Of a stretch of 64,000 bases of DNA, positions 1 through 12,100 are shown piece by piece (the stretch's first letter is position 1; every line of letters starts with the position of its first letter). The DNA is taken from the NCBI GenBank assembly GCA_009763385.1, contig CM019831.1, forward strand, positions 113,486,680-113,550,679, read 5' to 3'. The DNA is from Coix lacryma-jobi var. lacryma-jobi (Eukaryota; Streptophyta; Magnoliopsida; Poales; Poaceae). Position numbers and translations under genes: made by a program. The notes beneath the pieces are model-generated. The model ran no database searches. It was not told the DNA's origin and saw only the letters and a list, made by a program, of their open reading frames with translations.

Positions 1-646
1 CTGACCATGGTACCACCGACCAGGGGGTCGGTGCTACCGAGGGTCGGTACTATCGACCCTATAGCGGTACAACCGCCGAGCCAACTTAGTCCCAACACAG
101 AGAGGGTTTAAACGATTTGGATCCTCAATACTACCGACTAGAGGGTCGGTACTACCGTGCCTGGTAGTACCGGCTCTATAGCGGTACTACCGCTAGGTCA
201 ACTGAGACCCAATCCAGAGAGCATTGCATACAACACCCTTGGGCGGTACTACCGACCTCCTTGGTCGGTACTACCGACCACACCCAGAAAACCTCTATGT
301 GCTCGTGAGTGCGCGGTGTCTCTCAAGCGCTAGAAGTTAGACGTCATAAGCACTTTTCTCCACATCTAGCTAGCCTCAAATGTATCCCTCTTGATAGTCC
401 GGCTTGCCTATCGCTCAAGAGAAAACTCAACTTGAGCAACGACATCTTCCCCTTTTCCATTTCACCAAAGATAGAGCATTTGATCAATTGAGAACTTGTG
501 GCCGTCACCATCCAACATGGTCGCCATCTAGCTAGCTCCATCAAAGGCTTGGTCGTAATCCTTTCTCATTAGCTACACACAAGCTTAGCAATAGGATTAG
601 ACCAAATAGGTTTCATCAATTAACCAAAATCAAACTAGGGCTTTCA
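1..646 (-). repeat. A 3' LTR (incomplete at window start)
   Basis: The LTR starts (minus sense) with TGAAAGCCCTAG at 646, directly after the PPT, and leaves the window at position 1. Positions 1-290 hold repeated GTCGGTACTACCGAC-type palindromes, the A-family version of the Sirevirus LTR palindrome cluster. No gene is visible. Confidence 0.85.
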
Positions 647-1596
647 ATCTCCCCCTTTTTGGTAATTGATGACAACCCAATCAAAGATATATGATTTTAA
701 AAAGTAACCATATTGATAGTATTTGCTCCCCCTACATATGTGCTATAGAGTTTGGTTCTAGAATTTAGCACACATGTATGGATATGAAAAGTAGATGAGC
801 AATACTACCAATAATGATGCTAAGTCATAAGAATGGACCTTTGAAGCGTGATACCAATCGGAGTTCATATATTATACCATCCTTAGCACCATTTGACACT
901 AGACATACATCAAAACTCAAGACTTGAAACAAGAGTATGTCTAGTTACCATGCTAGTAAGCAATTCATCAAACATATACTTTCACTAGCATTCATCACAT
1001 AAGCATGGATATCAAAATAATAGCTTATGCAATACAAACAAACATATGAATATGCTCATTTCAGAAAATGCAACACACATGCTTATGAGCTTGCTCCCCC
1101 TAATTGTATGCTCAAGTTTTAAACCTTTTGTCTTTGTATCCTCCCTTGTAACTTTTCAACATTTTTGTCCCCCTTTGTCAACAATTATCATAAAGGTTTT
1201 GGCAAAGAGAGAATAGATGTACATAAGGAGATGAAAACAAAAGACAAGTTTGGCTTAATCTAGCTCATGATCATAAGACATTTAACACGGTTTGCTCTAG
1301 AGTAAGCTTCTTCACACATTTTTCAATGGTTATCTTACTCACGTTGGTTAGACACTTACTTCTCACTTACTAGATTAAACATTTGATTTACAAGCTCACA
1401 AGCAAGTTATATGCTTCCACTAGACCAAGGCAATCATAGAAGCAATAGTGGAACCATATATACTTCAAAAGCATTTGAGTTTCCATGAATGAACCTAAAC
1501 AAGTAAATGAATGGCTATATGAACTAGATCACAACCTAATAAGAATGAATGTACATGCCAAACAATTTCACCTTGCTTTGTCGGAGGGGAGGCATG
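647..1596 (-). other. A noncoding interval with multiple polypurine tracts
   Basis: Interval between RNase H and the 3' LTR. The PPT abutting the LTR is at 647-660 (A/G-rich on the minus strand). Further C-rich tracts on the plus strand, which are purine tracts in element sense, lie near 726, 1096 and 1168. Several PPT-like tracts here are a known Sirevirus trait. No ORF of note. Confidence 0.75.
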
Positions 1597-3372
1597 TCAT
1601 ATGTGGGGGTGCATTAAGCTCATATTGGAGAAATCAAGGATATTCAATTCATTTCTTAGCTTGCAAAATCTTCTTTCATCTAGTGGCTTGGTGAAGATGT
1701 CGGCAAGTTGATCATCGGTGCCCACACTCTCAATAGAAACGTCCTTCTTGGCTTGATGATCTCTAATGAAGTGATGCCTTATGTCAATATGCTTTGTCCT
1801 TGAATGTTGAACTGGGTTGGTGGCTATTTTGACGGCGCTCTCATTATCACAAAGCAATGGGACTTGTCCAAACTTGACCCCATAATCTTGCAATGTTGCT
1901 TTCATCCATAGCAATTGTGCACAACAACTACCCGCGAATATGTATTCGGCTTCAGCGGTAGAGAGTGCAACACTATTTTGCTTCTTTGATGACCATGAGA
2001 CAAGTGATCTTCCAAGCAATTGACAAGTTCCCGAAGTACTCTTCCTATCCACCTTGCATCCCGCATAATCGGAATCCGAGTATCCAATCAATTCAAATTG
2101 AGAGCCCTTGGGATACCATAGTCCAACATTTGGAGTGTTCTTCAAATATCTCAATATTCTTTGGGTTGCCTTCAAATGACTTTCTCTTGGTGAAGCTTGG
2201 AACCTGGCACGCATACATACACTAAACATGACATCCAGCCTTGATGCGGTCACATAGAGTAAGCTTCCAATCATTGACCGATATAACTTTTTATCCACCA
2301 TGTCACCACTTGAGTCACTATCCAAATGCCCATTTGTGCCCATTGGAGTGGTTATTGCTTTAGCTTCATCTAACCCAAACTTCTTGAGCATGTCCTTGAT
2401 GTACTTGCCTTGACTAACGAATGTGCCTTTCTTCATTTGCTTGATTTGTAGACCAAGGAAGTAACTAAGCTCTCCAATCATAGACATATCAAACTCTTTT
2501 GCCATCATCTCCCCAAACTCTTCACAAAAGTCTTGGTTGGTTGATCCAAAGATAATGTCATCCACATAGATTCGCAACACAAACAAGCTACTTCCAATTT
2601 TCTTGGTGAAGAGAGTGGTATCAACCTTCCCAATCTTGAACCCTTTTGCTAACAAGAAGTCCCTCAATCTTTCATACCATGCTCTTGGTGCTTGCTTCAA
2701 CCCATATAGTGCCTTCTTGAGCTTGTACACATGGTTGGATTCTTCAGATCTTCAAACCCGGGAGGTTGCTCAACATACACTAGCTCATTTATGAACCCAT
2801 TGAGAAAAGCACTTTTCACATCCATTTGTTAGAGCTTGATGTTGTGAGCACAAGCATATGCAAGTAAGATTCTAATGGCTTCCAATCTAGCAACAGGTGC
2901 ATAAGTTTCTCTGAAGTCAATTCCTTCCATTTGAGTGTACCCTTGTGCAACCAATCTTGCTTTGTTTCTTACAACAATTCCATCTTCATCTTGCTTGTTC
3001 CGGAAGACCCATCTTGTGCCAATGACATTTGTGTCCTTTGGTATTTCCACTAACTCCCAAACATTATTGCAGGTAAAGTTGTTTAGTTCTTCATGCATTG
3101 CATTCACCCAATCAATATCCATCAAGGCTTCATCAATCTTTGTTGGCTCAATAGATGACACAAATGAGTAGTGTTCACAAAATGAAGCCAATCTTGACAT
3201 GGAGATGCTCAAGTCATTTGATATTGCAATCTTGCCCAAGCCTTTGACCTTGCCTTTCTTGTTGTCACCAAATGTGATAGCATTTGCATGATCATTGCCA
3301 CTAGTGTTGATTGTTTTGAACATTCTACCTACTATCGAGCACCCAATGCCTTCCTCCGGCTTTATAATTAAC
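1597..3372 (-). pseudogene. A pol pseudogene: protease remnant fused to RT-RNase H, no integrase
   Basis: Pol remnant. The first codon (3370-3372) follows a TAG (3373-3375). The protease motif is broken: after Asp-Ser about 30 bases are missing, which leaves an early stop and a frame change. Next come the residues that precede integrase (TFGDNKKGKVKG). At about 3195 these join in frame to residues that lie after integrase in element B (RLASFCEHYSF), so roughly 1.4 kb encoding integrase is absent. RT follows with a Tyr-to-stop change at 2829-2831 and a 1-nt deletion near 2741. RT YVDDIIFGS and RNase H motifs (GYSDSDYAGC, STAEAEY) are readable in 2730-1597. The normal final stop is mutated, adding about five residues. 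Confidence 0.9.
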
Positions 3373-3384
3373 CTACAAAAAGAA

Positions 3385-5410
3385 TCAATTCTTTTTTGGT
3401 ACCCAAGTATTTTTGGGTCCTCCAAGGTTAGTAAAAGCTCTTGGGCACCCAAATTGCCTTCTTCTTTGGGCCAACCATGGGTGCACCAATGTACTTAGCC
3501 TTCACGCCATTAGTGCCCTTAGTAAGCATATAACAAGAATCAAAGCGAATAGATGTAACATGAGCATGCTTCTTGTTTTTATTCTTGTTAAAGCAATGTT
3601 GCTCTATATGCCCGGATTGTTTGCAACTAATGCAAAACCAACTGTTGCTCTTCACAAAACAAGTCTTGTGAGGAGCAAAAGTCGTCTTGCCCTTCTTGGG
3701 GTATAGCCAAGTCCCTCCTTATTGAGTGGACACCTTTGGCTACCCAAGCACTTAAGCAAGCGGGCATCTCCACCATAGGCATTGCCTAAAGCATGAGTGA
3801 GCTCATTAACCTTGTTCTTAAGGTTCTTATTTTCTACTATTAATGATGAATCACAAGTAGTAGAAGTAAACATTTTAGTTGAGCTAGATGATGATGATGC
3901 ATTTGTGGGAGCAACAATAATAGGAGCATAAAAAGATTCATCAAGTATATCACATGTAACTCCTACATTGCATGTCTCTACAACATCCTCAATCTTACTT
4001 TGATCAAGGAGGGAGGAGTGGGCTTCCTTAATCCTAGTGTGAGCTTGATCAAGCTTCTCACGGGCTTCCTCTAGCCTCTCATGAGTGGACTTGAGCTCAC
4101 CAAAGGATTGCTCAAGAGCCTTGTTGGCTTTGCGAAATTCTTTGCACTCCTTCCTCTTAGTCTCAATGTAAGAGTGAGCATCTTGTAGCATGCTTATGAG
4201 GTCCTCCTTTGAGTACTCCTCATCATCATGACTTTCACTTTCACTCTCACTCTCATCGGATGATACCTTAGCGGCCTTAGCCATGAAGCACGTCGATGGA
4301 GCGTCGAAGATAGAAGGCTTGCTTGAGATACAAGACTAGCCATAGCCTTTTTCTTGGTGGTCTTCCTCTCATCATCACTAGAATCACCATCATCGCTTGA
4401 GGAAGCATCACTATCCCATGTCACAACATAGGATCCACCCTTCTTCTTTTCTTTCTTCTTCTCCTTCTTCTCCTTCTTGTCCTTCTTGTTCTTCTTGTGA
4501 TCATCTTCATCATCACTAGATTGTGGACAATCCGCAATGAAATGATCTTTGCTCTTGCATCGATAGCACCTTCTAGTTGAGCTTTTGGTTGTATAACTTC
4601 TCTTTCTTGCCCCAAAGCCCTTCTTTTGCATGAACTTGCCAAACTTCTTGACAAAAAGAGTTATTTCTTCATCATCTAACTCATTGCCGCTTGTGCTAGC
4701 TTCATCATCACTTTCCTCCTTCTTTGCTTTGCCCTTGCTCTTGCTCTTGGAGGATGATGCCTTGAACGCCATAGTCTTCTTCTTCTTCTATTCCTCTTGA
4801 GCTCCCCATCCCGTTCCACACGGTATGTGTCTTATGTGACCACATCACCTAGTAATTGGTTTGGGGTTACCGTATCTAATCCTTCCCTCACAAGGATAGT
4901 CACCAAAGTATCAAACCTTGGTGGTAAGCATCGCAAGAACTTGTGAGAAAATTCCTTGTCCTCAACCTTTTCTCCCAAAGCCTTCAAGTCATTCACAATC
5001 ACTTGCAACCAGTGAAACATCTCCGGTATGCTTTCATCTTCTTGCATCTTGAAGGTTGCAAGCTTGTCCTTGAGAATATATAGCTTGGCGCTCTTCACGG
5101 CCTTGGTGCCTTCATATGTTTCTTCCAACCTTTCCCATATCTCACTTGCTCTTTCAAGGTCCTTGATTTTCTCAAAGACTTTTGTATCAAATGCTTCATA
5201 GAACAAGTTGATGGCCACATCATACCATTGAAGCTTCTCTTCTTCTCTTGGAGTTGGATCGGCGATGTCAATTACCACAAAATCATGCTCGATCACATCC
5301 CATATCTTCCTATTCATGCCTCTTGTGAACGCACACATCTTCCGCTTCCGACAATCGAAGTTGGTGCCGTCAAAATGTGGTGGCTTCCCCATATAGTTGA
5401 TTTGAGTCAT
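3385..5410 (-). pseudogene. A gag pseudogene
   Basis: Gag begins MTQINYMGKPPHFDGTNFD at 5410. The N-terminal copia gag domain is readable to 4832, where a CAA codon has become TAA. Downstream pieces (4772-4194 with zinc knuckle CYRCKSKDHFIADC, 4284-3652 coiled coil, 3655-3428 with CISCKQSGHIEQHC) are in different frames, so at least three frameshifts have accumulated. The second knuckle has Cys-Ile-Ser in place of the Cys-Tyr-Asn seen in B and C. No functional Gag can be made. Confidence 0.88.
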
Positions 5411-5454
5411 TGTAACACCGGAGGTTGTAAATCCTCAAACAAACGGTGACCACG

Positions 5455-5466
5455 GCTCCGATACCA
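5455..5466 (-). other. A primer binding site (tRNA-iMet)
   Basis: Minus-strand TGGTATCGGAGC lies two bases inside the 5' LTR end and matches the initiator-Met tRNA 3' end complement (TGGTATCAGAGC) with one mismatch. Confidence 0.85.
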
Positions 5467-5851
5467 CTTGAAAGGTCCGAATGGCTAGAGGGGGTGAATA
5501 ACCAATTTAAAAATCTAGAATCCTGAAACTCAAAGCTCGAAATTGATATCAGATCACACAGTCGGTACTACCGACTATAGGGGTCGGTACTACCAGGGTC
5601 GGTACTACCGGCTCTAGGGGTCGGTACTACCGACAACCTAGGAACAGCTACGAAATCGAGATGAATGAGATGCAAAATTGAATCTAGCTTATACCAAGGT
5701 TTTCCTAAGAGATGTATATGAAGTTTATACCTTGTCCAAGTAGTGGCTCCTCCCCAAAGAGTAGATCAAGCCTTCCCACACCTAGAATGAGAGTGGAGAG
5801 AGCAAGAACACGAATGCAAGCGATATAACCGAAGAAGCAAATCCAATAAGC

Positions 5852-8001
5852 TGAAAGCCCTAGTTTGTTTTTGGTTAATTGATGAAACCTATTTGGTCGA
5901 ATCCTATTGCTAAGCATGTATGTAGCTTATAAGAAAGGGTTGTGACCAAGCGAAGTGGTGGAGCTAGCAAGGTGGCAACCATGGAGGATGGTGATGGCCA
6001 CAAGCACCCAAGAGATCAAGTGCTCTACCATTGGTGAAATGAAGAAGAGAAGAGATGAAGCAAAGAGGCCCGAAGGCAAAGGTATAACCTATAGGGCTCT
6101 TTGTTTTGGTGATCAAGACACTTAGCGAGTGTGATCACATTTAGGATACATAGCCGTACTATTAAGAGGAGTTAATTCACGGCTTATGCAGTATTCAAGG
6201 GCCACTAGGAGTTCTCTAACATATCGATGCTATAGACCTAGTGAGTGACTAACAAAACCCCTTGAAAATGCTTTGCAAAATGCCAAACACACTTGCATAC
6301 AATGATGTACACTTGGTGGTGTTGGCACTTTTGGGATAAGGGGGTGTTAAGGAGTTGTGGAGAAGTGGGAGAAACTAGTGTATAGTCCTTCTCCCTCCTG
6401 CCGAGCTTGCGAGGCAGGATTCAACGTTTTTCGAAAGAAAAGTAGTATGTTCGGAAGCATCGGACGCTGGTCAGAGGAGCATCGGACGCTGGGCTGAGCG
6501 TCCAATGGTTAATCCTAGTTTCTGACAGAAGTTGAAGGAGCATCAGACGCTGGCAACGGACGCTGAGGAATCACTATTGCAGAGTCCGATGCAGGTGACG
6601 TGGCACGAGCGTGTCTTCCAGGAAGCATCGGACGCTGGCCTGCGTCCGATGCCAATCCATCGGACGCGTCCGATGTGGTTTGGAGTGTTCTGGAACCTTT
6701 CTGTTGTGTCATCGGACACAGGGGTTGAGTGTCCAATGCAGGAGTCTTGGAGCGTCCGATGTGGCGCAAATGAGAGCTAAACCGAGCAGTGGCATTGGAG
6801 CATCCGATGCCTGGCATCGGCGCGTCCGATGTCACTTTAATCGTAGCGTGAAGGGAAATGACCGTTGGGATCTAACAGGCTGAATTCATATCAGGGGGAC
6901 ACGTGGCTCCATCTGGAGCTGATGGTTGAGCATCGGCGCGTCCGATGTCCCCGATTCTGGCCCAATGGCTAGGCCGACTTTAGTGGCCTATTTAAGGGGC
7001 TTGGCTGGCTCACTTGGTTTCTCTCTTACATTTTCTGATTCCTAAGCATACTAGTGAGCTTTGGCAAGCCTCCCAACTCATCTCCCAAGTTGATTTGATC
7101 AAACCAAGTGAGATTGAGTGATCTAGTGTGTGATTAGAAAGAGTTCAATCTAGTGGCACTAGTTCTTCGCATCGGCTTTGAGTTTCTTGTTACTCTTGGC
7201 ATTTGCCGATGCCTAGACGGCTTGGAGGCGTTGTGGTGTTGTTGGCAAGAGAAGGAGATTGTTCTTGGCCACCACCGATCGTGATTGTGAGAGGTTTTGG
7301 AGCCTCACCTCGCCGGAGCGGCAAGAGGCATCCTTAGTGGATTGCTCGTGTCATTGAGCTACCTCACTAGCGGTAGATTCTTGTGGCGCTCTTTGTGAGC
7401 TTGGCTTTGTGTCAATTAGCCACCGGGTCACCTAGTGTTGCTCGACACAACGGGGAGTAGCGTGCCGGCAAGCACATGAACCTCGGGATAAATCTTGGCA
7501 TCCCGTGTGCTTATTGTGATTGCTTTCTCATTCTTGGTGATTGGCATCACAAGTGGATTTCACCGGTGATTGGCTTTCTACTAGATGATCCCGAAGGCTC
7601 GATGAAATCACTTCTATCTAGCTTGTTTACTTTGTGCATTTACTTTAAGCTATTCTTCTTGTGTAGATACTATTACTTGTTGTATATCTCTTGTTATATA
7701 TCTTGTGTAGCTAGTTGTGATTAGCTTGCCTAGTCTATGTATTGCACATACTTGTCTCACATACATTTTTGTATATCATACTTGTACTAGAGCTAGATAA
7801 CTTTATTCTGCATTAGACATTAGCTCTAGTTGATTGTGTGACATAGAAATATTAGGTAGAATTGTTGGATAGGTGGCTTGTAACACACTATTAGGCTAGC
7901 GCAAAAAGCTTCGCCATTTGTTATACTAATAGTGTTTGCATAAGTGTTCTTGTATATTTTTAATTAGGCTATTCACCCCCCTAGCCAATTTGGACCTTTC
8001 A
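5852..8001 (+). repeat. Solo Sirevirus LTR with 5-bp TSD (TAAGC)
   Basis: A complete 2150-bp LTR from TGAAAGCCCTAG to GGACCTTTCA, flanked by TAAGC at 5847-5851 and 8002-8006. No internal region is attached, so this is a solo LTR left by intra-element LTR recombination. It belongs to the same subfamily as the C 5' LTR: its last ~250 bp match 32620-32868 in reverse. Positions ~6455-6960 carry a cluster of CATCGGACGC/GCGTCCGATG half-palindromes. The single ORF at 7476-7724 has no recognisable domain and I do not call it. Confidence 0.92.
6989..6996 (+). promoter_or_regulatory. Candidate TATA box in the solo LTR
   Basis: TATTTAAG in a GC-richer context just downstream of the palindrome cluster. 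This is the usual place of a U3 promoter, and transcription would start about 30 bp downstream. The placement is inferred from sequence only. Confidence 0.45.
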
Positions 8002-8419
8002 TAAGCACACGGGACACAAGATTTATCCCGAGGTTCGGCCTCTTCACTAAGAAGTGCCTACGTCCTCGTTGTTGAGGTGACCACTAAGGTCAGAGTCTCT
8101 TTCACCTCCTTGCCTCACTCAATCAACCACAAAGGCTAATCGAGTTTCTTCACTAAGAATCACGAGGGTAATACAAACACTTCAGAGTGCCCTCACAAAT
8201 GAATCAATCACGGGCAACAACCGAAGAACACCTAACCGGCTAGGGTTCCAAGAACCCAAGAGTAAAGAACACAAATCAAGCCGGAGAGATGAAGGATCCA
8301 AGTGCTCAAGACGTAGATCGATGCATCTCACTCTCTAATCTCACTTCCCTAGCTCAAAACTTGCAAGAGATTCACTCTAGAATTAAAGAGGGAGAGAGAG
8401 GAGGTTAGTCAACACTTGG

Positions 8420-9121
8420 GAGCTCAAGTCTACTCATGAGAGGCTAGAGGAAGCCCATGAGAAACTTGACCAAGCTCACACTAGGCTTAAGGAAGCCCAC
8501 TCCTCCCTCCTTGATCAAAGTAAGATTGAGGATGTTGTAGAGACATGCAATGTAGGAGTAACTTGCGATATTCTTGATGAATTATTTTATGATCCTATTA
8601 TTGTTCCTCCCACCAATGCATCATCATCTAGCTCAACTAAAATGTCTACTTCTACTACATGTGATTCATCATTAGTGGTAGAAAATGAGAACCTTAAGAA
8701 CAAGGTGTATGAGCTCACTCATGCTTTAGGCAATGCCTATGGTGGAGATGCCCACTTGCTTAAGTGCTTGGGTAGCCAAAGATGTCCACTCAACAAGGAG
8801 GGACTTGGTTATACCCCCAAGAAGGGCAAGGCCGCTTTTGCTCCTCACGATACTAGTTTTGTGAAGAGCAATGGTCGGTATTGCTATAATTGCAAGCAAT
8901 CCGGGCACATAGAGCAAAATTGCTTTAACAAGAACAATGCTCATGTCTTATCTATTAGACTTGATTCTTGTTATATGCTTACAAAGGGAACTAATGGTGT
9001 GAAGGCTAAGTATATTGGTGCACCCATGGTTGGCCCAAAGAAGAAGGCAATTTGGGTGCCCAAGAGCTTGGTGACTAACCTTGGAGGACCCAAAAAGATT
9101 TGGGTACCTAAAAATAATTGA
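8420..9121 (+). pseudogene. B gag, C-terminal fragment
   Basis: Open in frame from GAG at 8420 (ELKSTHERLEEAHEKLD) to TGA at 9119-9121. It contains the coiled-coil helix, an Asn/Ser-rich linker and the second zinc knuckle CYNCKQSGHIEQNC near 8879-8925. The N-terminal gag domain and first knuckle present in C are missing, so this is the 3' half of gag left after truncation. No premature stop is present in the fragment. Confidence 0.88.
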
Positions 9122-9132
9122 TCTCTTTGTAG

Positions 9133-12100
9133 GTGAATTATAAAGCAGGAGGAAGACATTGGGTGCTTGATAGTGGGTGCACTCAACACATGACCGGAGA
9201 TGGAAGAATGTTCAAATCAATCAACACTAGTGGCAATGATCATGCAGATGCTATCACATTTGGTGACAACAAGAAAGGCAAGGTCAAAGGCTTGGGCAAG
9301 ATTGCAATATCAAATGACTTGAGCATCTCCAACGTGCTATTAGTGGAATCTCTCAACTTCAATCTATTGTCCATGGCACAATTGTGTGATTTGGGATTCA
9401 AATGCATATTTGGTGTTGATGATGTGGAGATAGTGAGTGTTGATGGAAGTAACTTGGTGTTCAAAGGATTTAGACATGAGAACCTTTATTTGGTGGACTT
9501 TGATGCTAGTGAAGCTCAATTGACAACATGTTTGTTCACCAAATCAAGTATGGGTTGGCTATGGCATAGGCGCTTGGGGCATGTTGGAATGAAGCAACTA
9601 AAGAGGCTAGTGAAGCATGACATGGTGAGAGGGCTAAAAGATGTTCACTTTGAGAAGGACAAACTTTGTAGTGCATGCCAAATGGGAAAGCAAGTTGGAA
9701 ACACCCATCCAAACAAAGGAATGATGAACACTACACATGCACTTGAGTTGTTGCACATGGACTTGTTTGGACCAACTACATATGCAAGTATTGGGGGAAA
9801 CAAGTATGGCTTTGTGATAGTGGATGACTATACAAGATACACATGGGTCTTCTTTCTCGTTGACAAGAGTGAAGTGTTTGGCATATTCAAAACCTTTGTC
9901 AAGAGAAGCCAAAATGAGTTTGATAGAAGAATTAAGAAAGTGAGAAGTGACAATGGAAGTGAGTTTAGAAACACAAGAGTTGATGAGCTATGTGATGAGT
10001 TTGGAATCAAACATCAATTCTCGGCCAAGTATACACCTCAATCCAATGGGATAGTTGAAAGGAAGAATAGGACACTCATTGACATGTCAAGATCCATGCT
10101 TAGTGAATACAATGTGAGTGATTCCTTTTGGGCCGAAGCAATCAACACGAGATGCTATTATAGCAACCGGCTCTATTGTCACCCTCTATTGAAGAAGACA
10201 CCATATGAGCTCCTCAATGATAGAAAGCCCAACATTGCATATTTCCGGATCTTTGGGTGCAAGTGCTACATATTAAAGAAGGGCACAAGACTTGGCAAGT
10301 TTGAAAAGAAGTGTGATGAAGGGTTCCTACTTGGTTACTCCACTACAAGCAAGGCATATAGAGTATGGAATAACACATCAAGAATAGTTGAAGAAGTCCA
10401 TGATGTTGAGTTTGATGAAACCAATGGCTCTCATGAAGAACAAGACAATTTAGATGATGTGAGAGGAACACAATTGGTGGATGCTATGAAGAATATGGAC
10501 ATTGGTGATATTAGACCAAAGCAAGTGATTGACATTGAAGATGACAAAAATCAAGTGCTCTCTCCTCCAACAATGCATGATAATGATATTGCAAGCTATA
10601 GTGGTTCTCAAGATCAACAAGATGCTAGTGCAAGTACAAGTGCTCAACCGGAACAAGTGCTCCAACCAACACACATTGCAAGAGATCATCCCTTAGATCA
10701 AATTGTTTGTGACATAAGAAGAGGTGTGCAAACAAGATCAAGATTGGCATCATTTTGTGAACACTACTCATTTGTATCATCTATTGAGCCAACCAAGATT
10801 GATGAGGCTTTGGTGGATGTTGATTGGGTGAATGCAATGCATGAAGAGTTGAACAACTTCACCTGCAATGATGTTTGGGAATTAGTGGAAAGACCAAAGA
10901 ACACAAATGTGATTGGTACAAGATGGGTCTTCCGGAACAAGCAAGATGAAGATGGCATAGTTGTAAGGAACAAAGCAAGATTGGTTGCACAAGGGTATAC
11001 TCAAATGGAAGGCATTGACTTTGGAGAAACCTATGCACCAGTTGCTAGATTGGAGGCCATTAGAATCCTACTTGCATATGCTTGTTCTCACAACATCAAG
11101 CTCTATCTAATGGATGTCAAAAGTGCATTTCTCAATGGATTCATCAATGAGCTAGTGTATGTTGAGCAATCTCCCGGATTTGAAGATCTGAAGAAACCCA
11201 ACCATGTGTACAAGCTCAAGAAGGCACTTTATGGGTTGGAACAAGCACCAAGAGCATGGTATGAAAGATTGAGGGATTTCTTGTTAGCCAAAGGATTCAA
11301 AATTGGGAAGGTTGACACCACACTCTTCACCAAGAAGATTGGAAGTGACTTGTTTGTGTTGCAAATCTATGTGGATGACATTATCTTTGGATCAACCAAC
11401 CAAGACTTTTGTGAAGAGTTTGGAGAAATGATGGCTAAAGAGTTTGAGATGTCTATGATTGGAGAACTTAGTTACTTCCTTGGGCTACAAATCAAGCAAA
11501 TGAAGAAAGACACATTTGTTAGTCAAGGCAAGTACATCAAGGAAATGCTCAAGAAGTTTGGGTTAGATGAAGCAAAAGCAATAACCACTCCATTGGGCAC
11601 AAATGGTCATTTGGATAGTGATTCTAGTGGTGACATGGTGGATCAAAAGCTATATCGGTCAATGATTGGAAGTCTACTCTATGTGACCGCATCAAGGCCG
11701 GATGTCATGTTTAGTGTATGTATGTGTGCAAGGTTCCAAGCTTCACCAAGAGAAAGTCATTTGAAGGCAACCAAAAGAATATTGATATATTTGAATCACA
11801 TACCAAATGTTGGACTATGGTATCCCAAGGGCTCTCAATCTGAATTGATTGGATACTCGGATTTCGATTATGCGGGATGCAAGGTGGATAGAAAGAGCAC
11901 ATCGGGCACTTGTCAATTGCTTGGAAGATCACTTGTCTCATGGTCATCAAAGAAGCAAAATAGTGTTGCACTCTCTACCGCCGAAGCCGAATACATATCC
12001 GCGGGTAGTTGTTGTGCACAATTGCTATGGATGAAAGCAACATTGCAAGATTATGGAGTCAAGTTTGGACAAGTACCATTGCTTTGTGATAATGAGAGCA

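Larger units (their letters stand above)
1..8419 (-). mobile_element. Element A: degenerate Ty1/copia Sirevirus, minus strand
   Basis: LTR retrotransposon read right to left: 5' LTR (5469-5851 and 8002-8419, split by a solo LTR), PBS 5455-5466, gag, pol, noncoding interval, PPT, 3' LTR (1-646, running off the window). Sirevirus placement rests on the initiator-Met PBS, a long gag with two zinc knuckles, several PPT-like tracts after RNase H, and palindrome clusters in the LTR. Gag and pol are broken and the integrase is deleted, so A is dead. The right end passes into gag of element B near 8419/8420 without an LTR terminus, so that end is a deletion junction. Lineage is inferred from domain order and motifs. 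Confidence 0.85.
5469..8419 (-). repeat. A 5' LTR, interrupted by a solo LTR
   Basis: The LTR ends (minus sense) in ...GGACCTTTCA at 5469. It covers 5469-5851, is interrupted by the solo LTR at 5852-8001, and resumes at 8002 with the duplicated TAAGC. Palindromic GTCGGTACTACC motifs at 5560-5635 match those in the 3' LTR. The far end stops near 8419 where gag of B begins, so the LTR start is lost. Nothing coding is seen. Confidence 0.75.

Noticed and set aside
7476..7724. 82-codon Leu/Tyr/Cys-rich ORF in the solo LTR
   Set aside because: Low-complexity T-rich LTR sequence, no domain, and not kept in the related LTR pieces that are present.
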